Positions 1 to 8,083 of a stretch of DNA of 64,000 nt are shown piece after piece. Source of the stretch: Pandoraea apista (GTDB taxonomy: Bacteria; Pseudomonadota; Gammaproteobacteria; Burkholderiales; Burkholderiaceae); contig NZ_CP013481.2 in the NCBI RefSeq assembly GCF_001465595.2, positions 2,604,001 to 2,668,000 of the forward strand, given 5' to 3'. Position numbers and translations under genes: made by a program. Numbering within the stretch: position 1 is the stretch's first letter; every line of letters begins with the position of its first letter. Under the pieces are notes generated by a model. That model saw only the letters and a list, made by a program, of their open reading frames with translations, had not been told where the DNA came from and did no database searches.

Positions 1-1
1 G

Positions 2-478
2 CGCGTGCGTGAACGCCTGGCGGCGCCCGACGACGGCGCGCTATCGCAACTGGTCGAGACCTTGCGCACACATCTGGAGGCAGCAGGAGCAGCGCCGGAT
101 CGGCAAGGGGCGGCATTGGCGCCGGGTACCTCGCCGGCCACTGAGTCCCGGGAGTATCTACGCTTCGTTCGGGCGTCGGTGCGCGACGAGATTCGTATCG
201 TTCCCGTCGAGGATGTGTGCTTTTTCGAGGCCGCCGACAAGTACGTCGTGGTAGCAACGACGGACGGCGATCTGCTGATCCGCACCAGTCTGCGCGAATT
301 GATGCCGCAACTCGATCCGTCGCGCTTTTGGCAGGTGCACCGCAGTACGGTGGTCAACGTGGCCGAAGTCGTAAGTGCGCAGCACACGCCGTTGGGCCGT
401 CTCACGCTCAAGCTCAGGCGTCGCAAGGATCGCGTGGCGGTCAGCCGGCAGTACGCCCATCTGTTCCGGCAGATGTAG
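2..478 (+). CDS. LytTR-family response regulator, C-terminal part (5' end outside window)
   Basis: The reading frame is open to the window edge, so this is the 3' part of a longer gene; an in-frame GTG at 5 is probably not the real start. The last ~105 residues form a LytTR DNA-binding domain: a RIVPVEDVCFFEAADKYV segment, the LLIRTSLREL strand-helix, and the FWQVHRSTVVNV motif typical of LytR/AlgR-type regulators. About 50 Ala/Pro-rich residues before it look like the linker from a receiver domain that would lie upstream. It would act in the cytoplasm as a two-component transcriptional regulator; targets are unknown. Its 3' end overlaps the convergent AraC-type gene by 38 bp. The LytTR assignment is firm; the receiver domain is inferred. 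Confidence 0.85.
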   Translation, partial: RVRERLAAPDDGALSQLVETLRTHLEAAGAAPDRQGAALAPGTSPATESREYLRFVRASVRDEIRIVPVEDVCFFEAADKYVVVATTDGDLLIRTSLRELMPQLDPSRFWQVHRSTVVNVAEVVSAQHTPLGRLTLKLRRRKDRVAVSRQYAHLFRQM

Positions 479-1340
479 TGTCGGGGGCGGTGGCAAAGAA
501 CTCGCTGGGCGTGCGTCCGAAAGTGCGCTTGAACATTGCGGAGAACGCACTCTGGCTTCGGTAGCCCAATTCGCGGGCAATGCGGGCGAGGGGGTATCCC
601 TTCGACGCGAGCGGAATCGCCTGCGCCAGTACTACCTGCTGACGCCACTGCACGAAACTCATGTTGAGTTCCTGCCGGAACAATCGCCCGATGGTGCGCG
701 GGCTGGCGCCTGCGTAACGGGCCCACTGATCGAGTGTCCAGGCACGCGCAGGGTCGGCCAGCATCGCGTTGCATAGCGTCAGCAGCCGCTTGTCTCGCGG
801 CAGTGGTACCTCAAGCGGGAGCGGGGACGCGCGCCGCAATTCGTCGAGAATCAGACCGCCCAGCAATTGCTCCCGAGGGGCGTCGAGTGTGTCTTCCGGC
901 ACGTCGATGGCCGCGATTAACTCGCGCAGCAACGCCGACACCTCCACGACTCGACAGTGATCCAGACCGGCAGGAATCACCTCCGGGTGGACGTAAAGCG
1001 TGCGCAGGTATGAGGGCTCGTTGACTTGCAGGCTGTGCATGACATTCGGTGGAATCCAGATCGCCCGCGATGGCGGTACGATCCATGCGGCATCGGCGAC
1101 CGCAATCTGGATCACCCCCCGAGGGGTGTACGCGACCTGAGCCCAGGCGTGCAAATGATCCGGTACGCGAATACCGTCGCCTAACGGCCGCGCGCGTAGC
1201 CGCACGGGGCGCTCCCGCGTCGGCATGTAGCCCGGTGGCAGGAAATAGGGCTCGGGCTCGACCGGCGACCCGGCATCGGTCTCGGGTTTCAGTGGCAAGG
1301 TGCCCAATGAACCAGATGGCACGGGCAGGGAACTGGGCAT
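441..1340 (-). CDS. AraC-family transcriptional regulator with N-terminal cupin
   Basis: A protein of 299 residues. Residues ~45-115 form a cupin-like sensor domain (HLHAWAQVAYTPRG, WIVPPSRAIWIPPNVMHS), and residues ~195-285 carry two helix-turn-helix motifs of the AraC/XylS type (WARYAGASPRTIGRLFRQE and LARIARELGYRSQSAFSAMF, then FKRTFGRTPSEFF). This arrangement is common in regulators that control an adjacent transporter or catabolic gene, but no obvious target is divergent here; the nearest upstream gene is the gamma-glutamylcyclotransferase-like gene at 1582. The ATG at 1340 has no strong Shine-Dalgarno sequence, so the start is uncertain by a few codons. Its 3' end overlaps the convergent LytTR gene. 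Confidence 0.88.
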   Translation of the reverse strand: MPSSLPVPSGSLGTLPLKPETDAGSPVEPEPYFLPPGYMPTRERPVRLRARPLGDGIRVPDHLHAWAQVAYTPRGVIQIAVADAAWIVPPSRAIWIPPNVMHSLQVNEPSYLRTLYVHPEVIPAGLDHCRVVEVSALLRELIAAIDVPEDTLDAPREQLLGGLILDELRRASPLPLEVPLPRDKRLLTLCNAMLADPARAWTLDQWARYAGASPRTIGRLFRQELNMSFVQWRQQVVLAQAIPLASKGYPLARIARELGYRSQSAFSAMFKRTFGRTPSEFFATAPDTTSAGTDGRTAG

Positions 1341-1581
1341 GGCGTGATCGCGACAATTCGAGATTCATAAGTGTAAATCAGCCGCGCCGGGGCCGCAGTA
1401 TCGGCAGATGGCTGAATACGGAACGAACCGCACCGGGTCACAGCTTTCCGGCTGGCAATGGCGCTATGATCACTGACAGTACGCGAAGGCCGTAGCTGTG
1501 CAGACGGCCGGCGCATTTCTCCTCCATTCTCAGGCGTTGGCTTGGCCCCAACGTTCGCCATTTCCGATCTGGATGTTTGTG

Positions 1582-2076
1582 ATGACAACCGCAACGCGCG
1601 ATCCGCACGACACCGATAACACCCACAGCGTCGGCGAAGCCCATGACACGCCTGACGAGGCGATCCACGTCTTTGTCTACGGCACCCTGCGTGCGGGAGA
1701 GATCAACGACATGATGCGTGCTGCGGCACGTCACGGCATTGCGTCGCCGAGTTATATCGGCACAACCTCGCTCGGCGGGCACCTCTACGATTTCGGGCAC
1801 TATCCGGGCATGGTGATCGACGCGGCAGGTCATGGCGTGACCGGCGACATCTACCGGATTCCGGCAGCACTGATTCCTGTGCTGGACGAGATCGAAGCGG
1901 TTTATCCCGGTGAGGCCGGGTTGTTCGTGCGAGAGATGCACGACATTGCGTGCAACGGCTCGACATACGCGTGCATCGTTTATCCGGTGAGTGAGTCGGC
2001 GGTCGGTCAGCTTCCGCAGATTCCCGGTGGCGACTGGGTCGCTTATCGTCGCGAGCGCGACGCCGCTGCGGTGTGA
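1582..2076 (+). CDS. Gamma-glutamylcyclotransferase (AIG2/GGCT)-like protein
   Basis: About 164 residues from the ATG at 1582; ATG 1573 and GTG 1498 are in-frame alternatives, but the first lacks a better ribosome site and the second adds an unlikely leader. The FVYGTLRAGE motif near residue 32 is the substrate-binding signature of the AIG2/GGCT fold. A LDEIEAVYPGE segment supplies the glutamate expected to act as general acid/base, and GGHLYDFGHYPGMV is the conserved strand between them. Family members release 5-oxoproline from gamma-glutamyl peptides or amines; the substrate cannot be read from sequence. It appears to stand alone, with the AraC regulator divergent upstream. Confidence 0.8.
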   Translation: MTTATRDPHDTDNTHSVGEAHDTPDEAIHVFVYGTLRAGEINDMMRAAARHGIASPSYIGTTSLGGHLYDFGHYPGMVIDAAGHGVTGDIYRIPAALIPVLDEIEAVYPGEAGLFVREMHDIACNGSTYACIVYPVSESAVGQLPQIPGGDWVAYRRERDAAAV

Positions 2077-2102
2077 GGCGGATCGTGAAGTGACGCCACA
2101 GC

Positions 2103-2403
2103 CTACCGATGCAAACCGTTTTGGCTATCGACCGAACTCACGGGTGTCGTGCGTACAAGATCGTAGGTCCGCAGGCAGCGCGATAACTCACCCGCCACAT
2201 GGGCTTCAAGGGCGTCGGTTGATTCGAAGCACGGGTCGCGCAACGTGAAGAAGTAGCGATGCGCGTCCGACATCTCCAACATATAGGGAAGTCACACGGA
2301 ATCACGAGTTTCACGGCGGCGATCTGCTGCCGATGGTGGATGTCGAGCCACGCGACTTCGTAGTGATTCCAGAGGTCATAACCGCAAGGTGCTGCAAGGT
2401 GCC
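2103..2403 (-). pseudogene. Decayed QueF-like (NADPH-dependent preQ0 reductase family) fragment
   Basis: The minus strand encodes a stretch resembling the C-terminal T-fold half of bimodular QueF: YDLWNHYEVAWLD, QQIAAVKLVIPCDFP, then after a one-base frame change near 2283 FESTDALEAHVAGELSRC, ending at a stop at 2103. QueF of related bacteria reads roughly D-W-x-YELSWL, KPQIA, VPxDxP-xxxESKSFKLYL, FxSxDAV, DLS in the same order and spacing. The ESKSFKLYL catalytic-region motif is not preserved and no N-terminal half or start is visible, so this cannot be a working enzyme. The similarity was judged by eye from remembered family sequences. It could instead be a remnant of another small protein. 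Confidence 0.35.
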
Positions 2404-2498
2404 GCGATGTCCGATTATGACCAGCGTATCCGGCGCCGATGTGGGACGATTCGCGTACTCCTACGCTTTCAACGGCCACCTGCGCCGTCTCACTGACC

Positions 2499-3407
2499 AT
2501 GCGCTCGTCCGACATTGCCCGTTTGCTGACGCTCTCCGCCATTTGGGGGGCGAGCTTTCTTTTTATGCGCATTATCGTGCCGGCGCTCGGCCCGCTTCCC
2601 ACCGCTTTTCTGCGGGTCACCCTCGGTGCTGTCGGTCTGGCGGTCATCCTTCTGGTGTTGCGTGTGCGCTGGGAGTTCAAGGGGTTGCTGGGGGCGTCGA
2701 TGGTGCTCGGCGTAATCAACTCCGGCATTCCGTTCGTGATGTACTGTCTGGCCGCCCGCGTATTGCCTGCCGGCTACTCCGCGATTCTCAATGCTACGAC
2801 GCCTCTCATGGGCGTCGTCATCGGTGCATTGTTTTTCCACGACCGCCTGACGGGCGCCAAGGCGTTGGGCGTGTTACTCGGTCTGGCGGGGGTCGCCGTG
2901 CTGACGCAGACGGGACCTGTCACGATGTCGGGCCCGGTACTCATGGGGGCACTGGCGTGTCTCGTCGCCACGTCTTGCTACGGACTGGCGGGTTACCTCA
3001 CGCGTCGCTGGATTACCGAGCGCGGTGGTCTCGACGCCAAGCTCGTCGCCTTCGGCAGTCAATTGGGCGCTGCGCTCGTGCTACTGCCGTTCTTCGGTTA
3101 TGTATCGATGACGTCCGGTATTCCCGGGCCGGCCACCGGTGGTGTATGGGCCGCGATGGCGGCGCTCGGTTTCCTGTGCAGCGCTGTGGCCTATATGTTG
3201 TTCTTCCGCCTGATTGCGGATCTCGGCCCGCTGCGCTCGCTGACTGTGACCTTCCTTATTCCGCCGTTTGGCGTGCTGTGGGGCGCCCTGTTCCTGAATG
3301 AAGCGGTCACGATGGCTCACTTCTTCGGCGGTTGTTTCATCGCGCTTGCCGTATGGCTCGTGTGCAAGCCCCCCAAAGCCTTGCCGGCGGCGAGCCGCGC
3401 AACGTGA
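2499..3407 (+). CDS. EamA/DMT-superfamily inner-membrane transporter
   Basis: 302 residues with about ten hydrophobic segments arranged as two EamA repeats, the standard drug/metabolite transporter layout. Repeat 1 begins ARLLTLSAIWGASFLFMRII and repeat 2 has VLMGALACLVATSCYGLAGY. The conserved LNATTPLMGVVIGALFFHDR segment closes the first repeat, and FLIPPFGVLWGALFLNE is the equivalent in the second. The start at 2499 gives the usual short cytoplasmic N-terminus (MRSSDIA); the frame is open further upstream without a convincing start. Substrates of this family are mostly metabolite or amino-acid efflux, and none can be assigned. An intrinsic terminator follows at 3453. Confidence 0.88.
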   Translation: MRSSDIARLLTLSAIWGASFLFMRIIVPALGPLPTAFLRVTLGAVGLAVILLVLRVRWEFKGLLGASMVLGVINSGIPFVMYCLAARVLPAGYSAILNATTPLMGVVIGALFFHDRLTGAKALGVLLGLAGVAVLTQTGPVTMSGPVLMGALACLVATSCYGLAGYLTRRWITERGGLDAKLVAFGSQLGAALVLLPFFGYVSMTSGIPGPATGGVWAAMAALGFLCSAVAYMLFFRLIADLGPLRSLTVTFLIPPFGVLWGALFLNEAVTMAHFFGGCFIALAVWLVCKPPKALPAASRAT

Positions 3408-3452
3408 CGATCGCATTGGGCTGAGTGCGTCGCCTGCAACGCTCTTCAATGA

Positions 3453-3482
3453 AAGCCGGTAACTGTTGTTACCGGCTTTTTT
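3453..3482 (+). terminator. Rho-independent terminator of the EamA gene
   Basis: An 11-bp perfect stem (AAGCCGGTAAC, loop TGTT, GTTACCGGCTT) is followed by a run of T residues. It sits 45 bp after the transporter stop codon and separates it from the aceA promoter region. Confidence 0.92.
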
Positions 3483-3485
3483 CAT

Positions 3486-3786
3486 GATGTGGAATGTCTT
3501 TGCGGTGCGTAAAAATTTGCGCTGCTTGGCACAACACGTTGATTTCAGGAAGGGAAATATCGTTTCGTATTAAGAAATTGTTTTGTTATCTATTTGATTT
3601 TTATTGATAAAAAATATGCGACAAGGCGACAATTGGTTCTGTTGCATCGCATGAGAAATCCCTAAACTCTTATACAAGACCTGCCGATTTGGCGACGCCG
3701 ACAGCGCTCAACCGCAGTCCCGGCGATGACAAGGCAGCAAAGAGTCACCCCTCTTTATTTGTATCGAGAAACCAGGAGAGATCATC
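3486..3786 (+). promoter_or_regulatory. AT-rich aceA upstream regulatory region
   Basis: About 300 bp without a gene. From 3555 to 3615 it is strikingly AT-rich compared with the surroundings and contains a perfect inverted repeat TTTTTAT-TG-ATAAAAA (3598-3613). Closer to the gene, 3668-3679 reads TCTTATACAAGA, a near-palindrome that resembles CCTTATATAAAT before aceB at 8051. No textbook -35/-10 pair is convincing; TTGCAT at 3642 is the best -35 candidate. The aceA ribosome site AGGAGA precedes the ATG at 3787. Confidence 0.5.
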
Positions 3787-5109
<1,323 letters not shown>

Positions 5110-5281
5110 CAGGGCGAAGGGAGGGCGCGGTGCGCCCGCCCGCGGCGATGCGCGTGGGGGCACATCGTCGAGGGTGGCGTGTCGCTGCGTCATGACTGCG
5201 CGTCCGGCCTATCCGGCCGGGGGCTGCCCTGATTACGGTCCCGTCGTGGCCAGGGTGGCAATGCACGCCTGAACGAGAAAA

Positions 5282-5317
5282 GGCCCGTGAGCGTATCCCG
5301 CTCGCGGGCCTTTTTTC
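5282..5317. terminator. Bidirectional terminator between aceA and the usp gene
   Basis: A 12-bp stem GGCCCGTGAGCG / CGCTCGCGGGCC with a short loop is followed by TTTTTT on the plus strand and preceded by AAAA on the same strand, so it can end transcription from both convergent genes. Confidence 0.9.
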
Positions 5318-5343
5318 ATGCAACGCCGGGTGGCGTGGTCGCG

Positions 5344-5781
5344 TCAGCGATAAACGAGAACCGGGATTTTCGAGTGGACGAGCACGCGTTGCGTCTCACT
5401 GCCGAGCAATAGGCTGGTGAGACCGCGTCGTCCGTGCGAAGCCATCAGGATGACATCGCATCCGTGGCGCTCCGCAGCATCGATGATACCCAGATAGGGC
5501 GCGGGAAAAGTGGAACTGTCGCGGTCGAACGGGACACCGGCGGCGGCAGCGGCTTCGGCTAGCTTGTCGAGGTGGGCGCAGGCCTCTTCGGCAATACGCT
5601 CGCTGAAGGTGGCGGGCGCTTCCAGCACATATTCGCTGAAGGGAGAGTAGGGATACTCGGCGAGGCAACAATAGCCTGTCACTCTCGCTCCCAACGCACG
5701 CGCCAATTCGAGTCCGCCGGTGACGGCTTTTTGCGATAGCTCCGAGCCGTCGGTCGGAATGAGGATGTGGGTAAACAACAT
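5344..5781 (-). CDS. Universal stress protein, UspA family
   Basis: 145 residues forming a single Usp domain. It opens with FTHILIPTDGSELSQKAV, whose aspartate binds adenine in ATP-binding Usps. It ends with the nucleotide loop ASHG-x9-GS (ASHGRRGLTSLLLGS), which matches the G2xG9xG(S/T) motif except for Ala at the first Gly, and then the final strand KIPVLVYR. ATP binding is therefore likely but not certain. The start at 5781 is set by GGGAGG seven bases upstream. It lies next to aceA but is transcribed towards it. Two tandem TGTCGACA palindromes lie about 90 bp upstream of the start and look like an operator. Confidence 0.93.
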   Translation of the reverse strand: MLFTHILIPTDGSELSQKAVTGGLELARALGARVTGYCCLAEYPYSPFSEYVLEAPATFSERIAEEACAHLDKLAEAAAAAGVPFDRDSSTFPAPYLGIIDAAERHGCDVILMASHGRRGLTSLLLGSETQRVLVHSKIPVLVYR

Positions 5782-6206
5782 ATGACCTCCCGCAGTTGGC
5801 GTTGCTGAACACGCGTTCACAGGCTCGCGCAGGTAGTACACGGTCTTGCACCCAGTCTGCTGTCCCGAGGTGTCGACATCTTGTCGTGTGTCGACACCGG
5901 CATCGTCAGCAGCCCTTCGTTTCGATTCTATGGCTTTGGCGCGACGCAACAACGGGGGCAAACCCGGTAGTGCGCCGTCGCACGACGCGGCTCATCACTT
6001 CAGTAAAGCCCAATCGTGGTGCCACGGCATGCCGCGTGCACGGTACGCGTGCGAATACGGCAATTTCGGTACCCCAATCATGCGGCAAAGGGCTGTCGTG
6101 TCGGCTTCATGCCCCTCTCAGACGGTGTGTACGCAATAAACGTTCCGTGCATCACCGGCCGTCTCCGGCGTCTGGTTCAGTGGGTGACTTGCACCGTACA
6201 TGCGGC
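5782..6206. other. Gene-free interval between usp and the LysR regulator
   Basis: 425 bp with no credible coding frame on either strand. The part nearest usp (5782-5900) should hold its promoter and contains the TGTCGACA repeats listed separately. From 5900 to 6206, downstream of the LysR gene, I see no clear terminator or other structure. Confidence 0.6.
5869..5898. repeat. Inverted repeat built of two TGTCGACA palindromes, putative operator of usp
   Basis: GGTGTCGACA (5869-5878) and its perfect reverse complement TGTCGACACC (5889-5898) are separated by 10 bp. Each arm contains the self-complementary octamer TGTCGACA, so the octamers repeat every 18 bp. The site is ~90 bp upstream of the minus-strand usp start codon, where an activator or repressor site would be expected. 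The regulator is unknown. Confidence 0.55.
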
Positions 6207-7163
6207 TCACGCGTTTTGCGGCAGATCGATGTGCTCCGATGCGTGCCTTGGCGAGGCGTCGTCCTGCCAATAGCCCGAACTGCTGTAGTGATGTTTGAGA
6301 TGGTCGATGAACAGGCGCACGCGCAGTGGCAGATGACGGCGTTGCGGAAAGACGGCGTGAATGCCGATAGGCGGCGCGGCAAAGTCGTCGAGTACGGTCA
6401 CGAGTCTGCCGGCGCGAATATCGTCTCCCACCTCCCACCACGAGCGCCATGCTAGGCCGTATCCGTCCAGGCACCAGTCGTGCAGCACCGCGCCATCGGT
6501 GCACTCCATGTTGCCGTTCACGCGGATGGTGACAACCTTGCCGTTTTGCGCGAAGGTCCACCCGCGTTGTTGGTTGGCGGTCGACCCGAAGGCGAGGCAG
6601 TTGTGGCTGGCGAGGGCTTCGAGAGTGTCTGGGCGTCCGTGTTTCGCAAGATATCCGGGCGACGCAACGCAGACACGGCGGTTCTCGCCCAGCCGTAGCG
6701 ACACTAGACTTGAATCGGGCAACTCGCCCAGACGGATGGCGCAGTCAAAGCCTTCGTTGACCAGGTCGACGAGTCGATCCGAGAGATCGAGCGTCACAGT
6801 GACGTCCGGGTGCGATTCGATGAATACCGGCAGGAGCGGGGCGACATGTCGGCGTCCGAACCCGGCCGGGCCCGACAGCCGCAAATGGCCGCTTGCCTTT
6901 ACGCCACCCGCCGACACGGTGGCTTCGGCGTTGTGCATCTCGTTGAGAATGCGCTGGCAGTCTTCGAGAAATGCCGAGCCCTCGAACGTGAGCGTGACGC
7001 GCCGGGTCGTGCGCACGAGCAGCTTCACGCCCAGACGGGATTCGAGGGCGTCGATACGGCGTCCGATCACGGCCGGCGCCACGCCTTCGAGCGTCGCGGC
7101 GGCCGACAGGCTGCCCTTGGCGGCGACGGCAACGAAAGTTTCGATTTGTTTGAAGCGATCCAC
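6207..7163 (-). CDS. LysR-family transcriptional regulator
   Basis: 318 residues. Residues 1-60 are the winged helix-turn-helix (MDRFKQIETFVAVAAKGSLS, AAATLEGVAPAVIGRRIDAL, then LGVKLLVRTTRRVTLTFEG). The rest is a periplasmic-binding-protein-like effector domain with LRLSGPAGFGRRHVAPLL and the typical VCVASPGYLAKHG segment of the CrgA/DsdC-like subgroup. It is divergent from a type II haloacid dehalogenase 120 bp away, and a dyad AAAGTG-N9-CACTTT lies between them, so that gene is the likely target and the regulator probably also controls itself. The inducer is unknown; a haloacid or glycolate is a guess from the neighbour. Confidence 0.92.
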   Translation of the reverse strand: MDRFKQIETFVAVAAKGSLSAAATLEGVAPAVIGRRIDALESRLGVKLLVRTTRRVTLTFEGSAFLEDCQRILNEMHNAEATVSAGGVKASGHLRLSGPAGFGRRHVAPLLPVFIESHPDVTVTLDLSDRLVDLVNEGFDCAIRLGELPDSSLVSLRLGENRRVCVASPGYLAKHGRPDTLEALASHNCLAFGSTANQQRGWTFAQNGKVVTIRVNGNMECTDGAVLHDWCLDGYGLAWRSWWEVGDDIRAGRLVTVLDDFAAPPIGIHAVFPQRRHLPLRVRLFIDHLKHHYSSSGYWQDDASPRHASEHIDLPQNA

Positions 7164-7194
7164 GCGGCAGATTATGTACTAAAAAGTAAAAGAT

Positions 7195-7215
7195 AAAGTG
7201 ATTTTTGCGCACTTT
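7195..7215. promoter_or_regulatory. Dyad AAAGTG-N9-CACTTT, putative LysR operator
   Basis: An inverted repeat of six bases (7195-7200 and 7210-7215) lies in an AT-rich intergenic stretch between the divergent lysR-type and dehalogenase genes. Size, symmetry and location match the recognition sites of LysR-type regulators. A TACAAT -10-like sequence for the dehalogenase lies further right, near 7238. Confidence 0.5.
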
Positions 7216-7282
7216 TATGGCGCTGGCTATCAATAATACAATCGACCGGCAATGACAAGTGACCCCGGGTGATACTCAAGTT

Positions 7283-7990
7283 ATGACTTCCCACATCCAG
7301 GCAGTGATCTTCGACGCTTACGGCACGCTGTTCGACGTGTACTCCGTCGCGGCGGCTGCCGAGCAGCAATTTCCGGGGCGCGGGGCAGCGCTCGCGGAGC
7401 TGTGGCGCGTGAAGCAGATCGAGTACACGCAGTTGCGCACGCTCTCGGGACCGAATGGCGAGCGCTATCGCCCGTTCTGGGACATCACCGTCGACGCGTT
7501 GCGCTATGCCGCAGCTCGACTGAACCTGACGCTGACGCCGGTTGCCGAGAAGCGTCTCATGGATGAGTACACCTGCCTGTCCGTCTTCCCCGAGAACCCG
7601 CCGGTGCTTCGCGCGTTGCGCGCCATGGGGCTCCGGCTGGGCGTGCTTTCGAACGGCGATCCGCGAATGCTGGATGTCGGTCTGAAGAGCGCGGGCATCA
7701 AGGACTTGTTCGACCATGTGCTGTCGGTCGACGTCGTGCGCAAATACAAAACAGCCCCCGAGGCTTATCAACTTGGACCTGATGCGTTCGGCCTGCCTGC
7801 CAACGCCATCGTTTTCGTCTCCAGCAACGGCTGGGACGCGGCCGGCGCCACCTGGTTCGGTTACCCGACGTTTTGGGTCAACCGGGCCGGGCTGCCGGTC
7901 GAGCAACTCGGCGTAACGCCGCAGGGGATGGGGCGCGACATGCGCGACTTGCAGCGATTTGTCGAGGCAGTGACGGGAGTGCGCGCCTGA
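7283..7990 (+). CDS. Haloacid dehalogenase, type II (L-2-haloacid dehalogenase family)
   Basis: 235 residues from the ATG at 7283; a GTG at 7259 is possible. All catalytic residues of L-2-haloacid dehalogenases are recognisable: the nucleophile Asp11 and Thr15 in FDAYGTLFD, the arginine in LWRVKQIEYTQLR, Ser/Asn in LSNGDPRML, Lys and Tyr in YKTAPEAYQLG, and Ser-Asn-Asp in FVSSNGWDAAG. The reaction is hydrolysis of 2-haloacids to 2-hydroxyacids with inversion of configuration; chloroacetate would give glycolate. Its position beside aceB and divergent from a LysR regulator fits a route haloacetate to glycolate to glyoxylate to malate. That route is inference, since no glycolate oxidase is in the window. 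Confidence 0.92.
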   Translation: MTSHIQAVIFDAYGTLFDVYSVAAAAEQQFPGRGAALAELWRVKQIEYTQLRTLSGPNGERYRPFWDITVDALRYAAARLNLTLTPVAEKRLMDEYTCLSVFPENPPVLRALRAMGLRLGVLSNGDPRMLDVGLKSAGIKDLFDHVLSVDVVRKYKTAPEAYQLGPDAFGLPANAIVFVSSNGWDAAGATWFGYPTFWVNRAGLPVEQLGVTPQGMGRDMRDLQRFVEAVTGVRA

Positions 7991-8050
7991 CACCCGCAGA
8001 GGTGTGAGGCCCTGTGCAAAGCCCCTGAAGTTCTTCCTTGCGGCGCACTC

Positions 8051-8062
8051 CCTTATATAAAT
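8051..8062 (+). promoter_or_regulatory. CCTTATATAAAT element upstream of aceB
   Basis: An AT-rich near-palindrome 22 bp before the aceB start codon. Its core CTTATATAA matches the CTTATACAA core found before aceA (3669-3677). It could be part of the aceB -10 region, an operator, or both. Confidence 0.4.
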
Positions 8063-8083
8063 CAAGATTGTTGGAGATCCCTG

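Noticed and set aside
5900..6206. Possible small gene downstream of the LysR regulator
   Set aside because: Short frames on both strands have no ribosome site, no hydrophobic or domain pattern and no familiar sequence.
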